From assembly GCA_026770025.1 (NCBI GenBank), contig JAMXDE010000049.1:62001-126000 (forward strand): a stretch of 64,000 bases of DNA. The letters run 5' to 3'. Below the pieces are notes generated by a model. It was given only the letters and a program-made list of their open reading frames with translations, was not told the origin of the DNA and did no database searches. Each line of letters begins with the position of its first letter. Positions within the stretch are counted from its first letter, which is position 1. Below, one piece after another: positions 11,001 through 22,451 of this stretch. Source of the stretch: Craspedostauros australis. Lineage: Eukaryota; Bacillariophyta; Bacillariophyceae; Mastogloiales; Achnanthaceae. The position numbers and the translations under genes were made by a program.

Positions 11001-13087
11001 AAGACGGGCATGGAGGCGTGGCGGTGCGCCTGGGAGTGGATATCGGACATGTGGCGTTGCCTTTCAAGTTGTCGCAGACGGTCTTGCTGTTCCTGCTCTC
11101 GTTGCGCCGTGACCTGATGGGACAGCTGCCGCAACCACTGTCGAACCCAGAAGGGGTTGCCGTCCGTCTGCTCGATGAGCGCGGCGGCGGCTTTGTGTAT
11201 CTGCGTTTGCGTGAGGATCCCCGTGAAGTGGTTGGACAGCATGGAGGTGACGGTGCGCAGGGAGAGGCCGGATAGCTCCGTCGTGGAGGCCTGCGGGTGG
11301 TTGATGACGAAGCTCTGCCTGATCTCCGACAAGGTGCGTCGGTTCTCGTGCGGTCTCCTGCGCGATGAGTCGCAGGTGGCGATGACCAGCAGGCCCTGGC
11401 CGATCGGTCTGCGCGTGGGTGTGGTGACCGGTGGCAAGGAGGGATCGTCCGTGTTGGGAGGCAGGAGGATGTCCTGCAGGAGCGAGACGGAGGCATCGTC
11501 CATCCAGTGGATGTCATCTAGGACGATGATGAGGGGGGTGTCCCTGGAGTCGCAGTAGAGGTTGAGGAACTTGGCGCAGGCGATGCGTGCGGCGCTGTTG
11601 GTCGTGAGGGTGTAGTCCTCGACCGTCCATTGGTGCTGCTGCTTGTCGGCGCGGGCCTTCGCTGCTTGCTTGGCCCTGGCCGTGTCGAGGGCGTCGACCG
11701 GGGGGAAGAGCTTGCGCATGCTGGGGCAGACGTTGCCCAGGGCCGTCTTCTCATCCAGCGACAGCGCCTTGGAGATCTTCCTCCAGAGCCGCGATGGTGA
11801 GTCCGCGCATGCTTGTGTCTGACGAGATGCCGATGCCTTGTGGAAGTCCAGAGGGTCGGCATCCATGGTGGGGATGGGCGCGATGGTGGCGGCGATTTGC
11901 TCCAGAAGGGAGACGAAGGGCATGTAGGGTTGCTGGACGCTGCGGCTCGCCTTGTTGGATGTCGACGCAAGGCCTGCTTTGTTGGTTTTAGAGCGGTTAG
12001 TGTTGGAGCGAACTTCAACTCCGACGCAGACCGGCGCCAGACATCGGGCCAGCAGGAGATCTCCACCATCCTGCTTGACCCTGCTCGCCAGGTAACCCGC
12101 GAGGCTGGTCTTTCCCGTGCCCGGACCGCCCGAGATGAGGACGAACTCCGTCGGCGCCAAGGACTTGGATGACGGTGACGATGCCAGCGACTTCCTGGAT
12201 GGCGCGGATGCCAAGGTGGGCATCTGCTTTAACGATCCCGAGGATGAGATGGACCAGGTGGCGGATGAGAGCACGGACGATGCCGAGGACGAGAAGGAGA
12301 TGAAGGAAGCGCTGGAGTCTGACGCGATGGAGACCGAGGCTGACGACGTCGATGACATGGAGGAGGATGATCGCCTGGAGTCCGCGGTCGTGACGCTGTC
12401 CGAGTCGGAGAAGATGTTCATGGCGCGATTGTACGCGTTGTTGAGGAGCGATGTCTCAAAGCGTCGATCCAGCAGCACGCCTTCCTGGTTCTCGTGCAGG
12501 TCGTGCGACAGACACATTTGCGGTTGTTGTTGTTGCTGTTGTTGTTGCTGCAAATCCTTCGCATCCGACAGAGGGCCACCCGAAGCCGAAGCAGCAACAG
12601 GCATGGCAGCGACGTTGGCGTTGTCAAGAGAGCCGCGTCTGCAGGGTTTCGTTGGGCCATTGTCCAGCGGTCTGTTTGGTTCTTCCGGAGTGTGGAGGTT
12701 GCTGCTGTCGTTGCCGTTGTCGTTGCTGTTGCCGCTGGCCGATGCATCTCCAGGTGCCGCAGCTGTGGATGACGATGTGGATGGTATCGTGCTGGGAGGT
12801 GTGGTATGAGTGGGCGATGGTTGGAAGCGGGCCTGCATGGACACCCCATCCGACAGAGCGGCATCATGAGCATCAGGACTGTCAGGAGTATCATGAGGAC
12901 TCCCAGCAGTGTCAGGACTCTCAGGAGCATCTGAAAGACCTTGCCTAGGAGATCTGTTCCGATTCTCAGGAGCTCTCCACTGATTCGTCCTCCATTGCCT
13001 TCGGAAAACCTCCTCGTCTGAGTGAACCCGCGGGACATCGCGCTGCTCGGGTATCGATGGGAGCTCCATCGTGGTTCTGCTCTTCAT
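8078..13087 (-). CDS. Very large COG3899-like P-loop ATPase with helical-repeat C-terminus
   Basis: A 1669-residue protein. The start is placed at the ATG of MKSRTTMELPSIPEQ; the frame stays open for 48 codons upstream, but that stretch reads like A/T-rich leader sequence. Residues 1-300 are low-complexity, with a polyGln run near residue 180 and long Ser stretches. The NTPase module starts at ~318 with a Walker A (GGPGTGKTS) and has a Walker B (IIVLDDIHWMDD) near 520, the signature of the AAA_16/STAND 'predicted ATPase' class. The C-terminal ~900 residues are predicted helical and TPR-like, including the stretch around RILAIPLLRHQHRYFRYIPE that recalls COG3899 proteins. Related proteins often carry an N-terminal kinase or a C-terminal cyclase/histidine-kinase module; neither is visible here. 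The likely role is a signalling ATPase or scaffold, inferred. There is no intron over 5 kb. Confidence 0.8.
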   Translation of the reverse strand: MKSRTTMELPSIPEQRDVPRVHSDEEVFRRQWRTNQWRAPENRNRSPRQGLSDAPESPDTAGSPHDTPDSPDAHDAALSDGVSMQARFQPSPTHTTPPSTIPSTSSSTAAAPGDASASGNSNDNGNDSSNLHTPEEPNRPLDNGPTKPCRRGSLDNANVAAMPVAASASGGPLSDAKDLQQQQQQQQQPQMCLSHDLHENQEGVLLDRRFETSLLNNAYNRAMNIFSDSDSVTTADSRRSSSSMSSTSSASVSIASDSSASFISFSSSASSVLSSATWSISSSGSLKQMPTLASAPSRKSLASSPSSKSLAPTEFVLISGGPGTGKTSLAGYLASRVKQDGGDLLLARCLAPVCVGVEVRSNTNRSKTNKAGLASTSNKASRSVQQPYMPFVSLLEQIAATIAPIPTMDADPLDFHKASASRQTQACADSPSRLWRKISKALSLDEKTALGNVCPSMRKLFPPVDALDTARAKQAAKARADKQQHQWTVEDYTLTTNSAARIACAKFLNLYCDSRDTPLIIVLDDIHWMDDASVSLLQDILLPPNTDDPSLPPVTTPTRRPIGQGLLVIATCDSSRRRPHENRRTLSEIRQSFVINHPQASTTELSGLSLRTVTSMLSNHFTGILTQTQIHKAAAALIEQTDGNPFWVRQWLRQLSHQVTAQREQEQQDRLRQLERQRHMSDIHSQAHRHASMPVLPTRTWDDPVNPEVSKETLMGTIPHAIETASATCMMAHRLMQIASCLGVSFDGSILIGIVIEMQNGASALSTPTSHDAMPHDATSNSVLASIRSAIDVLTSSGIMHVDCCVHEECVHNAACLNHAHQHVLADNLSSQTPFSMEWTNRLLQEEAYRSIPKDRVSHLHKFIGQTLMHLVDLDPTLSARFVHVAAVQLVSSLCGDAHSQVDRDAELLNNELVRAATAVSAAASQALKVQQHRVAHVHFELARDLLFHHGTTHDQKVTDEANLGIWLEGYNIALDIMTGLAISSSAIGNYTEAEHITNTVISYSRSFVDRIPVLELKMHQLLLQNRVDEAIAAGVEILHDLGYEFPFHKKFCRRRVVQKWRSSLKRLQQMVSHLPASSSKASLNSTTASAPTAKTQDLLSSFVELGTFRRMNAIGVGRAGATSEKQRSQIALRIIRILAIPLLRHQHRYFRYIPEIVSVCLKRIVLTQDLTADASIVFMLYGIVLTQPSVGMESDGVQCGEIAVQIAKRCHASKGLQCLLNTLHDSFCKPCCSPLGDYATHQPLALTDPGCPVEVAAIDLHSRAMAMLCAGSDLHQILSLVRVGRSKLIDRMDQLGMERFLQPSRSSPGVATLPQSLLYIDMMLHSINSLTGHGKEGASPPPNNIHEDRLLAASTFNEASALKHFCETGAKQGIQLLIFWKAFEAFHSGKYDEAHDSINQIRALSGATDMFGLKINSSSSSIMAHAGCTDYFIRLQLTFMETMCLIIVDRGRSSRRLRSAMATMEQVFGCCPANTKSKLLLCQAELAAQRHQSSVAVQKYQESLDAARAGSTKVDHAMALTRLALCYTRDPSGSENAWRIGLSTKMTKIASSRDVSRESSIAKAYLVEARRIYSEWGCQRMVTRLAHLILHANEEINDKTETRRNRVQSHHHSGGTHHTDIMSSFYDDGAASSESAEFHLRHQSCQASTVSSSSSSSSVSHISLPMSL

Positions 13088-15948
13088 GTTGTACGTTGAT
13101 GTGTTGTGTTGTGCTGTGGTATGGTAGTTGTCGTAGTTGTTAATGTAGTTATAGTAGTTGTCGTGGTTGGATGGAGCGTCTTTCTTGGTTGTGATGAATG
13201 GATTGCAAACAATGGCTCTTGATGTGCGCAATGGATGTCCTTTAGACCTGTGGCTGTTGTTCTGATTGATGCTCTGATTGATGTTCTGGGTGTCCTCTCA
13301 CTCGAAGTCTTGATCGAAGTCTTGATCGAAGTCTTGATCGGACTTGAACGTAGATGGTAGGGATGTTGCTGTGGATGCTTTGTCTGGATGCTTTGTCTGG
13401 ATGTGCTCAACAATCGTCCAAGCCGAGCATGCGAGAGTAGGAGAGTAGGAGAATGCGAGAGTGGAATGCTGGATGGGACTCTGGATAGTCGTCAGGCAGA
13501 GCACCAACACTCAGAAGCGGGATGGATTGGGGGCTTCCTGTATCGAATGTCTCTTGTGTTGGATGTCGCTGTGATGGTTGGAGTGGGATTGCAGGGTGCA
13601 GGCACAGGGTCGAGCGACTGGGAGTGGTCGAGAGTGGTTGGGAGTGGTTGGGAGTGGCTGAGGGTACTTGGAGGCGTACTTGCAAGTGGTCGGGCAGTCT
13701 CCACAACGACGAGAACGACCAGCGAAAGAGGCCCAAGCAACAGCGATCGTCGTGGTTGTGTTTGCTTGCCATCAGTGCCTGCCAGTGGTGCTTTCGTGGG
13801 TTTCCACATTGCCCAACGCCCACAAGTACTACTACTCGCGGCAGCGGCGGGGCCAGAAGCACCCTGGTTGGTCACGATGAAGTTGGCACGTGAGTTCGCG
13901 AGGTTGGGAACAAGCACTGTGCCGTGCCTCTCCGCGCGTCCCACCCTCTTTCTTGCCCCTGACTGCGTCTTGTTACGCGCAGAACACTTCCAAGCTCCCC
14001 CCTGTGGTTGGTAGCTCGCACGCGTGCGACCTGTACGTACTGTTCCTTCCGTTCCCCTCCTGTTCCTGAAATGCTCCTCTCGCTCTTTCCCCTCCTTCTG
14101 CTCGTTGTTTCTGCTCGTTGTTGATTGCGCTGCCGTGTTGATGTCACCCCAACGCCACGCAACACCTTCTTCCCTGTCCGCAGGGCTGTTGACGTACGAC
14201 CCACTCCACCATACAACTACTCCAGAGTACCGCAGAGTACAAGCGCACACTAATTCCTCAACGTGGTCAGAGCGTGGCGGCTTTTGCCATTTTTTCACCA
14301 GGAAGTTCTGGTTGCGTCCGCACTTGCGGCCACAGTTGTGCATGTGGCGGCAGGTACTGCCTGCTTCGCTATTTATCATCGTCACGTCAAATGTCTTGGG
14401 CGCGATGTCTTGGGAGCGTCTGATTGGACCATGTCTCCGCTAAAGTATCATCTACTGCCCTTGCTGCCGGGCGCGGATAGGCCCAAGCTTAAGTCAAAAC
14501 AAACAACTCGTGATTTCACTGCTACCAAGCACATGCGGCAATGGCATGACCCAACCAATCAACTTTCTCGCAATTATGTCATTTCTGGTCATACAATCCA
14601 GACAAATTTGGGTTCCTTCCACACGGTTCACAAAACCGCACAACGTCAGACCCACAAGATCAGACAGGAGCGCTCGTATCGTGGCTGGGCCAACGGAAGG
14701 ACCTGACCAGTACCGCTGCGAGCCTCCTTTCTCACGCACGCCCAGCAAAACCCTCAAAATAGTGCCATCACTGCAAATGGAAGGTTAACTAATGGAGCCT
14801 GAGGCGAAATATCCCCTGTCCTGGATGTCCGCGACCCTTGTGTCCAACAAAGGCGCCTTTCTTCCTCACTCACCCACCCACTTCCTCGTTTCTCACCGCA
14901 AGACCACTTTGTCCAACCGCTAGCGCCACGCACACAAACATCGCGTGCCTCCCAGCCAATCGATGGTAATGGGAAAGAAACCACAAGATGCGGAACAAGA
15001 ACACACAGGAATGCGACATTCCATGACAGCCTCCACATCGATAACCAACGGCGGCGCAAATGCACACAACGACGCAACACATCGCGAGGAATCGTGCAAC
15101 ATGTCCGCGTCGAATTGTCGCGATGCCTCCAACGAACCTGTCGACAATAGTAGTAACTGTGCCCGGTTGCGGCGAAAGTGTGAAATAGATAGCGCAGGTC
15201 GTGGAGAGGACCCAAGGCTCCCACCGACACTAGCTGCAAATTGTACGATGGCTTCACACAACGCCACGAGAGAAGTTGTGCAGAAGTCGAACACAGCCAC
15301 ATGGTCGTGGAATGTCTTCACTTCCTTTTCCGACAACAACGAGGAAACTGCATCGTATCAGTCAAAGAAGTCAACTGGAAACTCAAATTCATGACTGAAT
15401 CCAACACAGGACTCGTTACAGAACAGAATCTTCCACAACTCTGCCAACGATCAGAACCGCGAAATGAATGATGCGGAAGAGTGTGTCCGAAAGATCCGCT
15501 GCGGTGGACCTCTCTCGATGTCTTGGGGTCTGATCACAACAGAGGAGAGTGATGGACGGAGAGCATGCTGCCCGCATGGCACCAACATTAGTTCGAGCAA
15601 GTAGCATTAGCTCGTATCTGTGGCGCATCATTCACACGGGATGAACACTGCTTGGGCGAAAGGAACATGGACCGAAATAGAATACCACAGAGATGCCCGC
15701 TGTGCAAGCTCGCTGCGGGGGGGGGGGGGGGGGGGGTCAGGCCTTGCATGCAGGACGGTATGTGCCGGCAGTGTGGCATCTACGTGAGCGTGTTGCTCGC
15801 AAGAGCACACGCAGTATTGGTGATCGTATGAATGGCGTTGATAGGAGGATGTTCTATTAATGAGATTTATTGTGCGTTTGTGAGTGCCGATGGATTGTAG
15901 AGGCTCGGCGAGTGCTCCAGGACTGTTCAGCGTGAACATCCTTCCTCT
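13088..15948. other. 2.9-kb intergenic region without supported gene
   Basis: It contains a 12-bp tandem repeat (GAAGTCTTGATC, about 13301-13340), a GGGAGTGGTT minisatellite (about 13620-13665) and a run of 20 G (15717-15736). Open frames of 140-297 codons occur on both strands around 13.4-14.7 kb. They are low-complexity, overlap each other and carry no recognisable motif, so none is called. Confidence 0.5.
15717..15736 (+). repeat. Homopolymer run of 20 G
   Basis: Twenty consecutive guanines are present. Such a run can form G-quadruplex structures and is also a classic place for sequencing or assembly length error. Confidence 0.95.
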
Positions 15949-16650
15949 TTAGGCGGCCTTACCCGCGAGGGTGCGCTGCTTCGATCTCGTTGCGGACTTG
16001 GCAGAGGGCACTGGTGCTGGTGAAACAGCATCGATTCCTGCTCCTCCTATCTTGAGAATGGATCTCACGCCTTGGCTGGATCTTCCCAACGACTGGAAGA
16101 TCTGCTTGGTTGGCGCGACGATGCTCTTGCTGTTGCTGCTCTTCATGGTGATGGTGAAGTCACTGCTACCACTCTTGTCGCTGTTTTCTGTGTTGTCTGT
16201 ATTGTTTGGAGCACCGTAGACGATCTGCTCGTCCATGCGTCCACGGATGTGCGCCTGGGCCAGCGAATGCCTGCAAGCCTGGGAGTACAGAGCTGCAATG
16301 AATTCTGGATCGCTCTCTCCATCCTCCTGCTGCACTTCCTGCTCGCCCATGACGGCATCCCACGCCATGCGCTTGCGCTTCGTCTTGCGTGCGGATCCCT
16401 CCCTTGTGCGGGCCTCCAGACCGCGTGGGACGGTGGCAAGGGTGCCATGGTGCAGAGCGTGCAGCTGGTTCTTGACGTCCTGGCGCATCGTCTTGCTCTC
16501 ATCGTCGCTGTACCAGCATGAGAAGTACTCATCGTCTGTGAATTCCTGCACGTGGATGTGGAACTTGACGCGCACGGATTCGTGGAAGCGGACGGCCTTC
16601 TTGGCTGATCCTGATGTTGCTTGTTGCTGTTGTTGTTGTTGGGATGGCAT
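15949..16650 (-). CDS. RVxF/RGLE family protein, member 1
   Basis: A 233-residue protein of a family without known function, with three further members at 22452, 25630 and 27913. After a polyGln start comes KKAVRFHESVRVKF, containing a canonical RVxF-type phosphatase-1 docking pattern (K-x-V-x-F, residues ~18-22). Next are a W-Y pair (FSCWYSDDES), an RGLE box (VPRGLEARTRE) and a DPEFIAALYSQ...RGRMDEQ segment. The C-terminus is Ser-rich, then basic, ending LAGKAA. The same order of motifs and a GKAA terminus are found in members 2 and 3. No signal peptide or membrane segment is seen, so a soluble cytosolic or nuclear protein is likely. Binding to protein phosphatase 1 is an inference from the motif alone. 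Single exon. Confidence 0.85.
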   Translation of the reverse strand: MPSQQQQQQQATSGSAKKAVRFHESVRVKFHIHVQEFTDDEYFSCWYSDDESKTMRQDVKNQLHALHHGTLATVPRGLEARTREGSARKTKRKRMAWDAVMGEQEVQQEDGESDPEFIAALYSQACRHSLAQAHIRGRMDEQIVYGAPNNTDNTENSDKSGSSDFTITMKSSNSKSIVAPTKQIFQSLGRSSQGVRSILKIGGAGIDAVSPAPVPSAKSATRSKQRTLAGKAA

Positions 16651-19387
16651 TGTGCTATTGTGCTATTGTGTTATTGTGATATTGTGTGTTGGTGTGTTGG
16701 TTGTATGTGATGAAAGATGGCTGGATCTTGAGTTTTGTGAGCAGATGAACTCCATCACAAATTCACAAAACAAAGATCAAAACGCAACTCGACGCGATGA
16801 TGGCAACAACAGCAACAACACGAGAGTAACACGTCGGAGCAACACGCAAGACGCAACGCGAAGCAAGTCGTGCCCAGGCTGAGTACGAACGGCGATGTTG
16901 CGGTTGTACACGCAAACAATCCACTCATCGCTAGGCCTATCGTGTCAATGAGTTCCTCCGTTGGGACAATGGTGCGTGTTTGTCACGAAGAACGCACAAG
17001 CTGGTGAACTTCCGTACGTCCGATCACGTTTCTGAGTTGTGCGAAATGCCGTGGCGTGTGCTGAAGGACTCACGGTACCGTTTGTGTGTTGTTTTTCCGC
17101 CTCTGCTCGTTGTCCGAAGAACGTGTCGGGCCTTCTTCTCTGTGAAACTCCCAACAGACTTTTGCTAAGATGTATGCCTCGCGGAATGGCGGTCCAATCC
17201 AAACAACACCAACGCCTCACCAGAGACGATTTTGGCGTTGTTCCGTGGACTCGGTTCGGGAAGATTGCGATGTTCTCCCAGTTGTGATGAGCGAGTGATG
17301 GTGTCACCGGTGTGACGTCGAAGAGAACGATCAACAATCTAGGCAAGAGCCTGGGCACAAACAAGTCTAGTTGTGTTGGTGACGATGGTGCCTGCGGCGA
17401 TCACCACAACGGCGTCGAACAAAACGACTCGGCGATAGAGCCTTGGCGAAAAGATAACGCCGACAGGAAGAGGAAGAGCAACAACAAAAGCAAGGAGTGT
17501 GGCCTCCAACAACGAGGACGGAGGTCAAGGCCGCCGCAGCCTTCTTCCGCACTTCTTTGTCTCCTTCGTTGCGATTGTCGTCGTGGTTATAGTTGTCCTG
17601 GCTTCTGCTCTGGCGAGAATGGATCACACCATCTCTCCTTTCATCCTTGTGTCCAAAGAACTGTACATCCATCCATCCATCTCTCCACCACTACCAATAC
17701 TCGCACTCGAATGCATTTGTCATCACATCTGTCTTCGCTTTCGCCTGACAGGATCCGACAAGAGGCTTGCCTTCTGTGCGAACGCTCATTTGCCATCGCC
17801 ACATCCGAAGTCTCTCTCCATCAGAAGGTGGCGCCTCGTTGTCCAACCTGAATAGAGTACGAGGAGTCTGGAGTAACCACAACATGCAGCGCTATCCGGT
17901 GTCCACTACAACATCATACTCTGCAGCACTCCCCGTTTCGAAGTGCGCCATGAAGCTGAATTCAACTTCATGTTCATGTCCATTTCGTTCCACCATCTTC
18001 TCCTCGTCACTATCTAGACTCTGATGAGTGTAGATACTAGACATATGTATTGGATACCTTTCTACCAGTATCCACTCCAACTCCAACCTTCGCCGATTGT
18101 ATGGTACCGGCCATGACCTTCACCAAGTTGAACTTGAGGATACAGGCACTTCGACTTGTGTCGTTATCGAAGTCACTTGCATCGGTCGCTACAGTAAATC
18201 TGCACTTTCGATCACAACGTTCTTCGTCGTGGGAAAGGATTGATTCGGTCATTAATCAATACCGCCAACCACCGAAACCCGCATAGAAGGCCGCGAGGAT
18301 TCTTTGTTGGTCTTCTTCGATAACTTCAACTTCATTTCCTCACAAATCACACCAACGTTCACCACACCAACAGTGAACGAGAAACAACACCACAGAAACT
18401 TGCTGCTGTGTCTTCCGCGAAGAATCCAAACGATGGAGAGATCACCAAGACACAACGCACACTTGCATACATCTCTGCCGTCCCATGCACGAGAGGCGCT
18501 TGAAGCGCCGACAAACCGTATCGAACCAACTTGAAGGCGGTGGGAGCAATGGTTCTTGCAGTATGTAAGGTGTAAGGTACACAGCCATTCGTCACCGGCC
18601 ACCAGGCGCAACTTCAAACGAGGACACATCGCTTCAATGCTGTTCCTCTGGGTGGGGGGAGTCAGTCAAATCAGACCCGAAGATCCGATCATACTGTCAC
18701 GCTTGTTGTTGAGAACGCAGAACGTCAACATCATCGCAAATTGGAGGCTTTGCTGCCTCCATCCTCCTTCCAACCGCAACGCCCATCATCACAACACAAC
18801 AATGGGAAAAGAGGCAGCAGTGTCCGCACCATCAGGTTCCTGCCGAAACGCGCGTGATGGATCTCCCATCGTCATCCCATGGACGTCAATCAAGGAGAAA
18901 TCGTGATGCTCATCAGAGAAGAAGAGGAGCTCGGCACACCGTAGGAATGACCAGGCCAACGAATACGCCGACCTTTCATTTCGCCTGCCAAGATCTTCGC
19001 CGAAGTCGCACAGGCCAACATCACCACTGGTCTCCAAAGATCACGGTTGCATCCACGGGAACTTCGTCAAGCGACGGGCCATGCCGCTGCAATCGCATCA
19101 ATCGCATCAATTGCTTCCCCCACAGGCAGACCGATTGTTGGAGCTGCAGCATGGAGGTGGAGCCAGCACACTTTCAAATCGAATGTTGTCTACTCTGTGT
19201 TTTTATTTTACGAGTACGCCGGTACAGATTCTGCGGAGTCTATGCTGCGGCATCTTTCGCATTTCATTGCATTGCACCGCGTCATGTCGCCGCATCCAGA
19301 ACATGCTGCGATGCTCAATCGGATCATCGTCCGCATCGTGCGTTTGGTACTCGGCGCGGCTCGTCGCTGACGCTGATGGCAGCACCA
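16651..19387. other. 2.7-kb intergenic region without supported gene
   Basis: It begins with ATTGTG/TTGTGTTA simple repeats upstream of the RVxF gene start. The rest shows only short overlapping frames on both strands with no motif I recognise. It ends at the glutaredoxin stop. Confidence 0.45.
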
Positions 19388-19975
19388 CTATCCGCTCTTG
19401 CTCAATGCCTTCTGCAGTTGGCCATTGCGGAATGCTGCCTGCGTGTCGTCGTTGCCACCCAAGAATTCACCATTCACCCACACGTTCGGAACCGTACGCT
19501 GACCTGTCAGGCGATACAGATCCTGCTGGATCTTGCCTCCGTTGGGCATGTCATCGAGTTCATGCACGACGACGTCGACATTGGCGAATGCTGGGTTTGT
19601 GCGGAAGAGCTGCTTGGTGCGGGCGCAGTACGGGCAGTACGACTTGGAGAATATGACCACCTATGGAGGTATTGTATCAAGTGTTGCATGTTGGACATGC
19701 AACGAAGGCATGGTGGAGAGATGGGAACAGGGATGAAAGAGAGGGTTAGCATGGTGATGGGCGCAGTTGGTGTGAACTGTCATGAGTTGCCGTGGAGTTC
19801 ACATGAATGCACAAAGATGCGCTCCTGTCCACCGATCACACTTTCCACCACGGTTGCATCGCGTACTTACCTGATGAGCACCGACCTCAGACTTGATGAA
19901 GTCTGCCGTCGTCGATGTTGCTGATGGCTGTGGATGCGAGTGCGAGTGCGAGTGCGATGGCTTCTGTGCGAACAT
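19388..19975 (-). CDS. Dithiol glutaredoxin (CPYC), two exons
   Basis: The product has 125 residues over two exons: 19871-19975 (35 codons, starting MFAQKPSHSH) and 19388-19660. The 210-bp intron 19661-19870 has a GTAAGT donor and an ATAG acceptor and falls between codons, giving FIKSEVGAHQ|VVIFSKSYCPYC. Family features are CPYC, the glutathione-binding TVPNVWVNG loop (TVP with cis-Pro) and GGNDD. Glutaredoxins reduce protein and mixed glutathione disulfides using glutathione. The N-terminal extension is a Ser-His repeat rather than a clear targeting signal, so a cytosolic location is the simplest reading. An annotation lacking the first exon would lose the N-terminal helix and the start codon. 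Confidence 0.93.
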
Positions 19976-22451
19976 GATTGGATTGGTGGATTTGGAACGA
20001 GTGTGAAGTGAATGCCGTGTGTGATTTCTGCTTGCCGCTTGATGCTTGATGCGTGGAGTGACATTGTGTCTTAAATTGCGATTGTTGTGCTTGTTGTGAT
20101 TGTTGGATGAATGGATTTTATGATAGTAGCAGTGAGATTGCCGTTCCCTGGGTTGGGTGATGGAGAGGAGGGAGGTTCTGTGCTGTTGTTGCTGTTGTTG
20201 TTACGTTTTCGATGAGTTCGAAATGACGCATCTGCGTTCAATTTGTGGCGAGCCGGCATAAGGCACCCAGGCAGAAATCGGAGAATGATCGATTGCATTC
20301 GATGATGATCCGGATTGTTTTCAACGACCCACTCGACTGCTTCTGAGCGTCTCGCGCAGTCTTCGAATAGATGGACTGAATTGAGATTCTGCACGAGAAT
20401 TGTTCCTGGATGATTCCACGAACATCTTCGATGCGACAGTGACGCACCCACAAAAATGGGCCGCATTGATGCTGCTTCTGCGTCGCTCCTCCACACTCCG
20501 CGCTCTGATGATGCTCGTGCTTGTGATCATACAATACGTACTCATACTGACGCTTGATTAGACTGCAGCTCGACGCCATTGGTTGCATTCTGGGTTCTTC
20601 TGTACGGAGGTATAACTGCCCGTTCCAACAGTAGTCGCGTTGCTTTGATTGGAGCCTGTCATGTATGTCACTCTCGTGTTCGCTCATGCACCTGTTCACG
20701 ATGCCGCGCACATGCCGACATGTTGGTGCGACCGTGCGCATACATACGTGGACTCTTGCGCATTCTTCTCCGTGCGAGTATGTAGCCCGCACAAGTGGCT
20801 TCGCGAGATGAACATGACGGCCGACGTGAGCGTGGTTGCTGTGATGGTGGTCAAATGCTCTGCCTCCTTGACACAAGCAAAGAGAAGAGCCATCACCACC
20901 GAGTGCTCTTCCACTCCCACTTCCGCGTACGCGCAGAGCACTCTTTCACAGCTTTGATACTCGTACGTATTCAGGAGGTAGACGGGTGTTCACCCGCTCT
21001 CGCGAGCCAATTGCGAGAGGTGATCATCCAAATGGCTGGTGCGTACGAGTACTCTTACGTGCGATGACAAGATCGAATCTACGACTCGCAATAGTACAAG
21101 CCACAGCATCATGCGCTATCCGTATTAGTATCATCCAAGGACGAAACCAAGACTTCATTTCTGTGGAGTCATCACCGTCCAAGACTCCCTTTTGATTCCA
21201 CTACTATTCAATGATCTCTCTGTTCTCGACTCTGCTCGACTCTATTCACTCTGCTTCATTCGATGAGGAGAATCCGAATTGGCACCATCTTGCCAGGGAT
21301 TGGCTTGAGTGGCCCCCTTCTTTGTTTCCAGAGAACATGGTGGTCCGTGGAGTATGCGCTCCGCAAGTGGCAGCATCGCAGCCGACATTCCCGCACTTCT
21401 TCGGGTTCCGTTGTGTCGCTTCTGAACGAAGGCCGGTTCATCCCATCGTTACGCGATCAGGACATCATTCCTTCAGCGTTTGATTCCTCCTTCGCGAGTA
21501 TAGTACTGTACTTTGCTTATCTGTGCTGATGTGATGGAGCAGGTTGTGATGCTTTGTTGTTTGCCGACCAACCAAGACTCGCCTTTCTGTCCATGTTCGT
21601 CGCTGGGGGTAGATAGATGGATGGATGAATGGTTCGTTGCTTCCTTCGGCCACCCGCGTGATCGTTGACATAGCAACCTGCGTGGCGACCTCCGTGGCGA
21701 CCTCCGTGGTGGTCGGTCAGATTAGCAACTGGCCAACATCCGCCTCCGACCACGGTGGCTGCAGGGTAGTGGCGTCATCATGGCATCGAGTGGCACCAAC
21801 ATCCTAAGCCACTCGGACAAATGGTGAAATCGAGACCGCCGGAACCAGCACGGCTCTTTTGGCGTAGGTGGTGGCTGAGATGATTGAGTGGCAGTGCTGG
21901 ACAGCGTGGCGCCTGATTTGAGTTGATGGATCATCCAGCTGAGCTGAGCGGAGGCGGTATCCATCTCCTTTTTTGTGGTTGAGGTTGGTGTGTGATGGCT
22001 TCGGCGTCACAAAATGATGGAGATGGCGAAGGCGCGGCGAATTTTCGGTCACAAACAGTTGCATTTGGACACAAACAACATCGCCGAGTCTGTGGCGAAT
22101 CGCGGAATAATTCTGATGGGCTTCTTTGGTATGAAGAACAAGCGCTGTGCGTAGAGAGAAAGGCGGAAGAACTAGTACCCTTCTTTACGGATTCTTCCAT
22201 CGCCGTTTTCCACCTATGCGGTGCTTCGTTGGCGTTTTGCGCGTTTGGTGCGTTGTTGTTGTTCAAAACAAGCCTTCACCAGACAACTGCTCCAGCACAG
22301 TGCCGTGTCCAGTATGTTCTTTGCGACAGTCGTCCCATCACATTCTCCTCCTCATAAAACAAACATTCTCACAACTTCAGAGCCAACGACCAACACAGCC
22401 AGCACCGTCAGCACCACCAACACACTAAAAATACAATCAACGACAGCAAAG
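19976..22451. other. 2.5-kb intergenic region without supported gene
   Basis: Short frames occur on both strands; the longest, on the minus strand at 20238-20876, is rich in His, Cys and Arg and has no recognisable domain. Runs of CTCGACTCTGCTCGACTCT lie near 21224-21245. No gene is called. Confidence 0.45.

Noticed and set aside
8900-11275. Long plus-strand open frames (for example 8900-9838 and 10271-11275)
   Set aside because: They lie antisense inside the large ATPase gene, whose minus-strand frame has the P-loop and Walker B motifs; these are GC-rich shadow frames.
13492-14385. Minus-strand 297-codon frame
   Set aside because: Low-complexity sequence over simple repeats, no motif and competing frames on both strands; composition is not that of neighbouring genes.
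18854-19924. Plus-strand 356-codon frame
   Set aside because: It overlaps the glutaredoxin gene antisense, including its intron, and shows no domain.
20238-20876. Minus-strand 212-codon frame
   Set aside because: His/Cys/Arg-rich without a recognisable pattern and with irregular third-position use.
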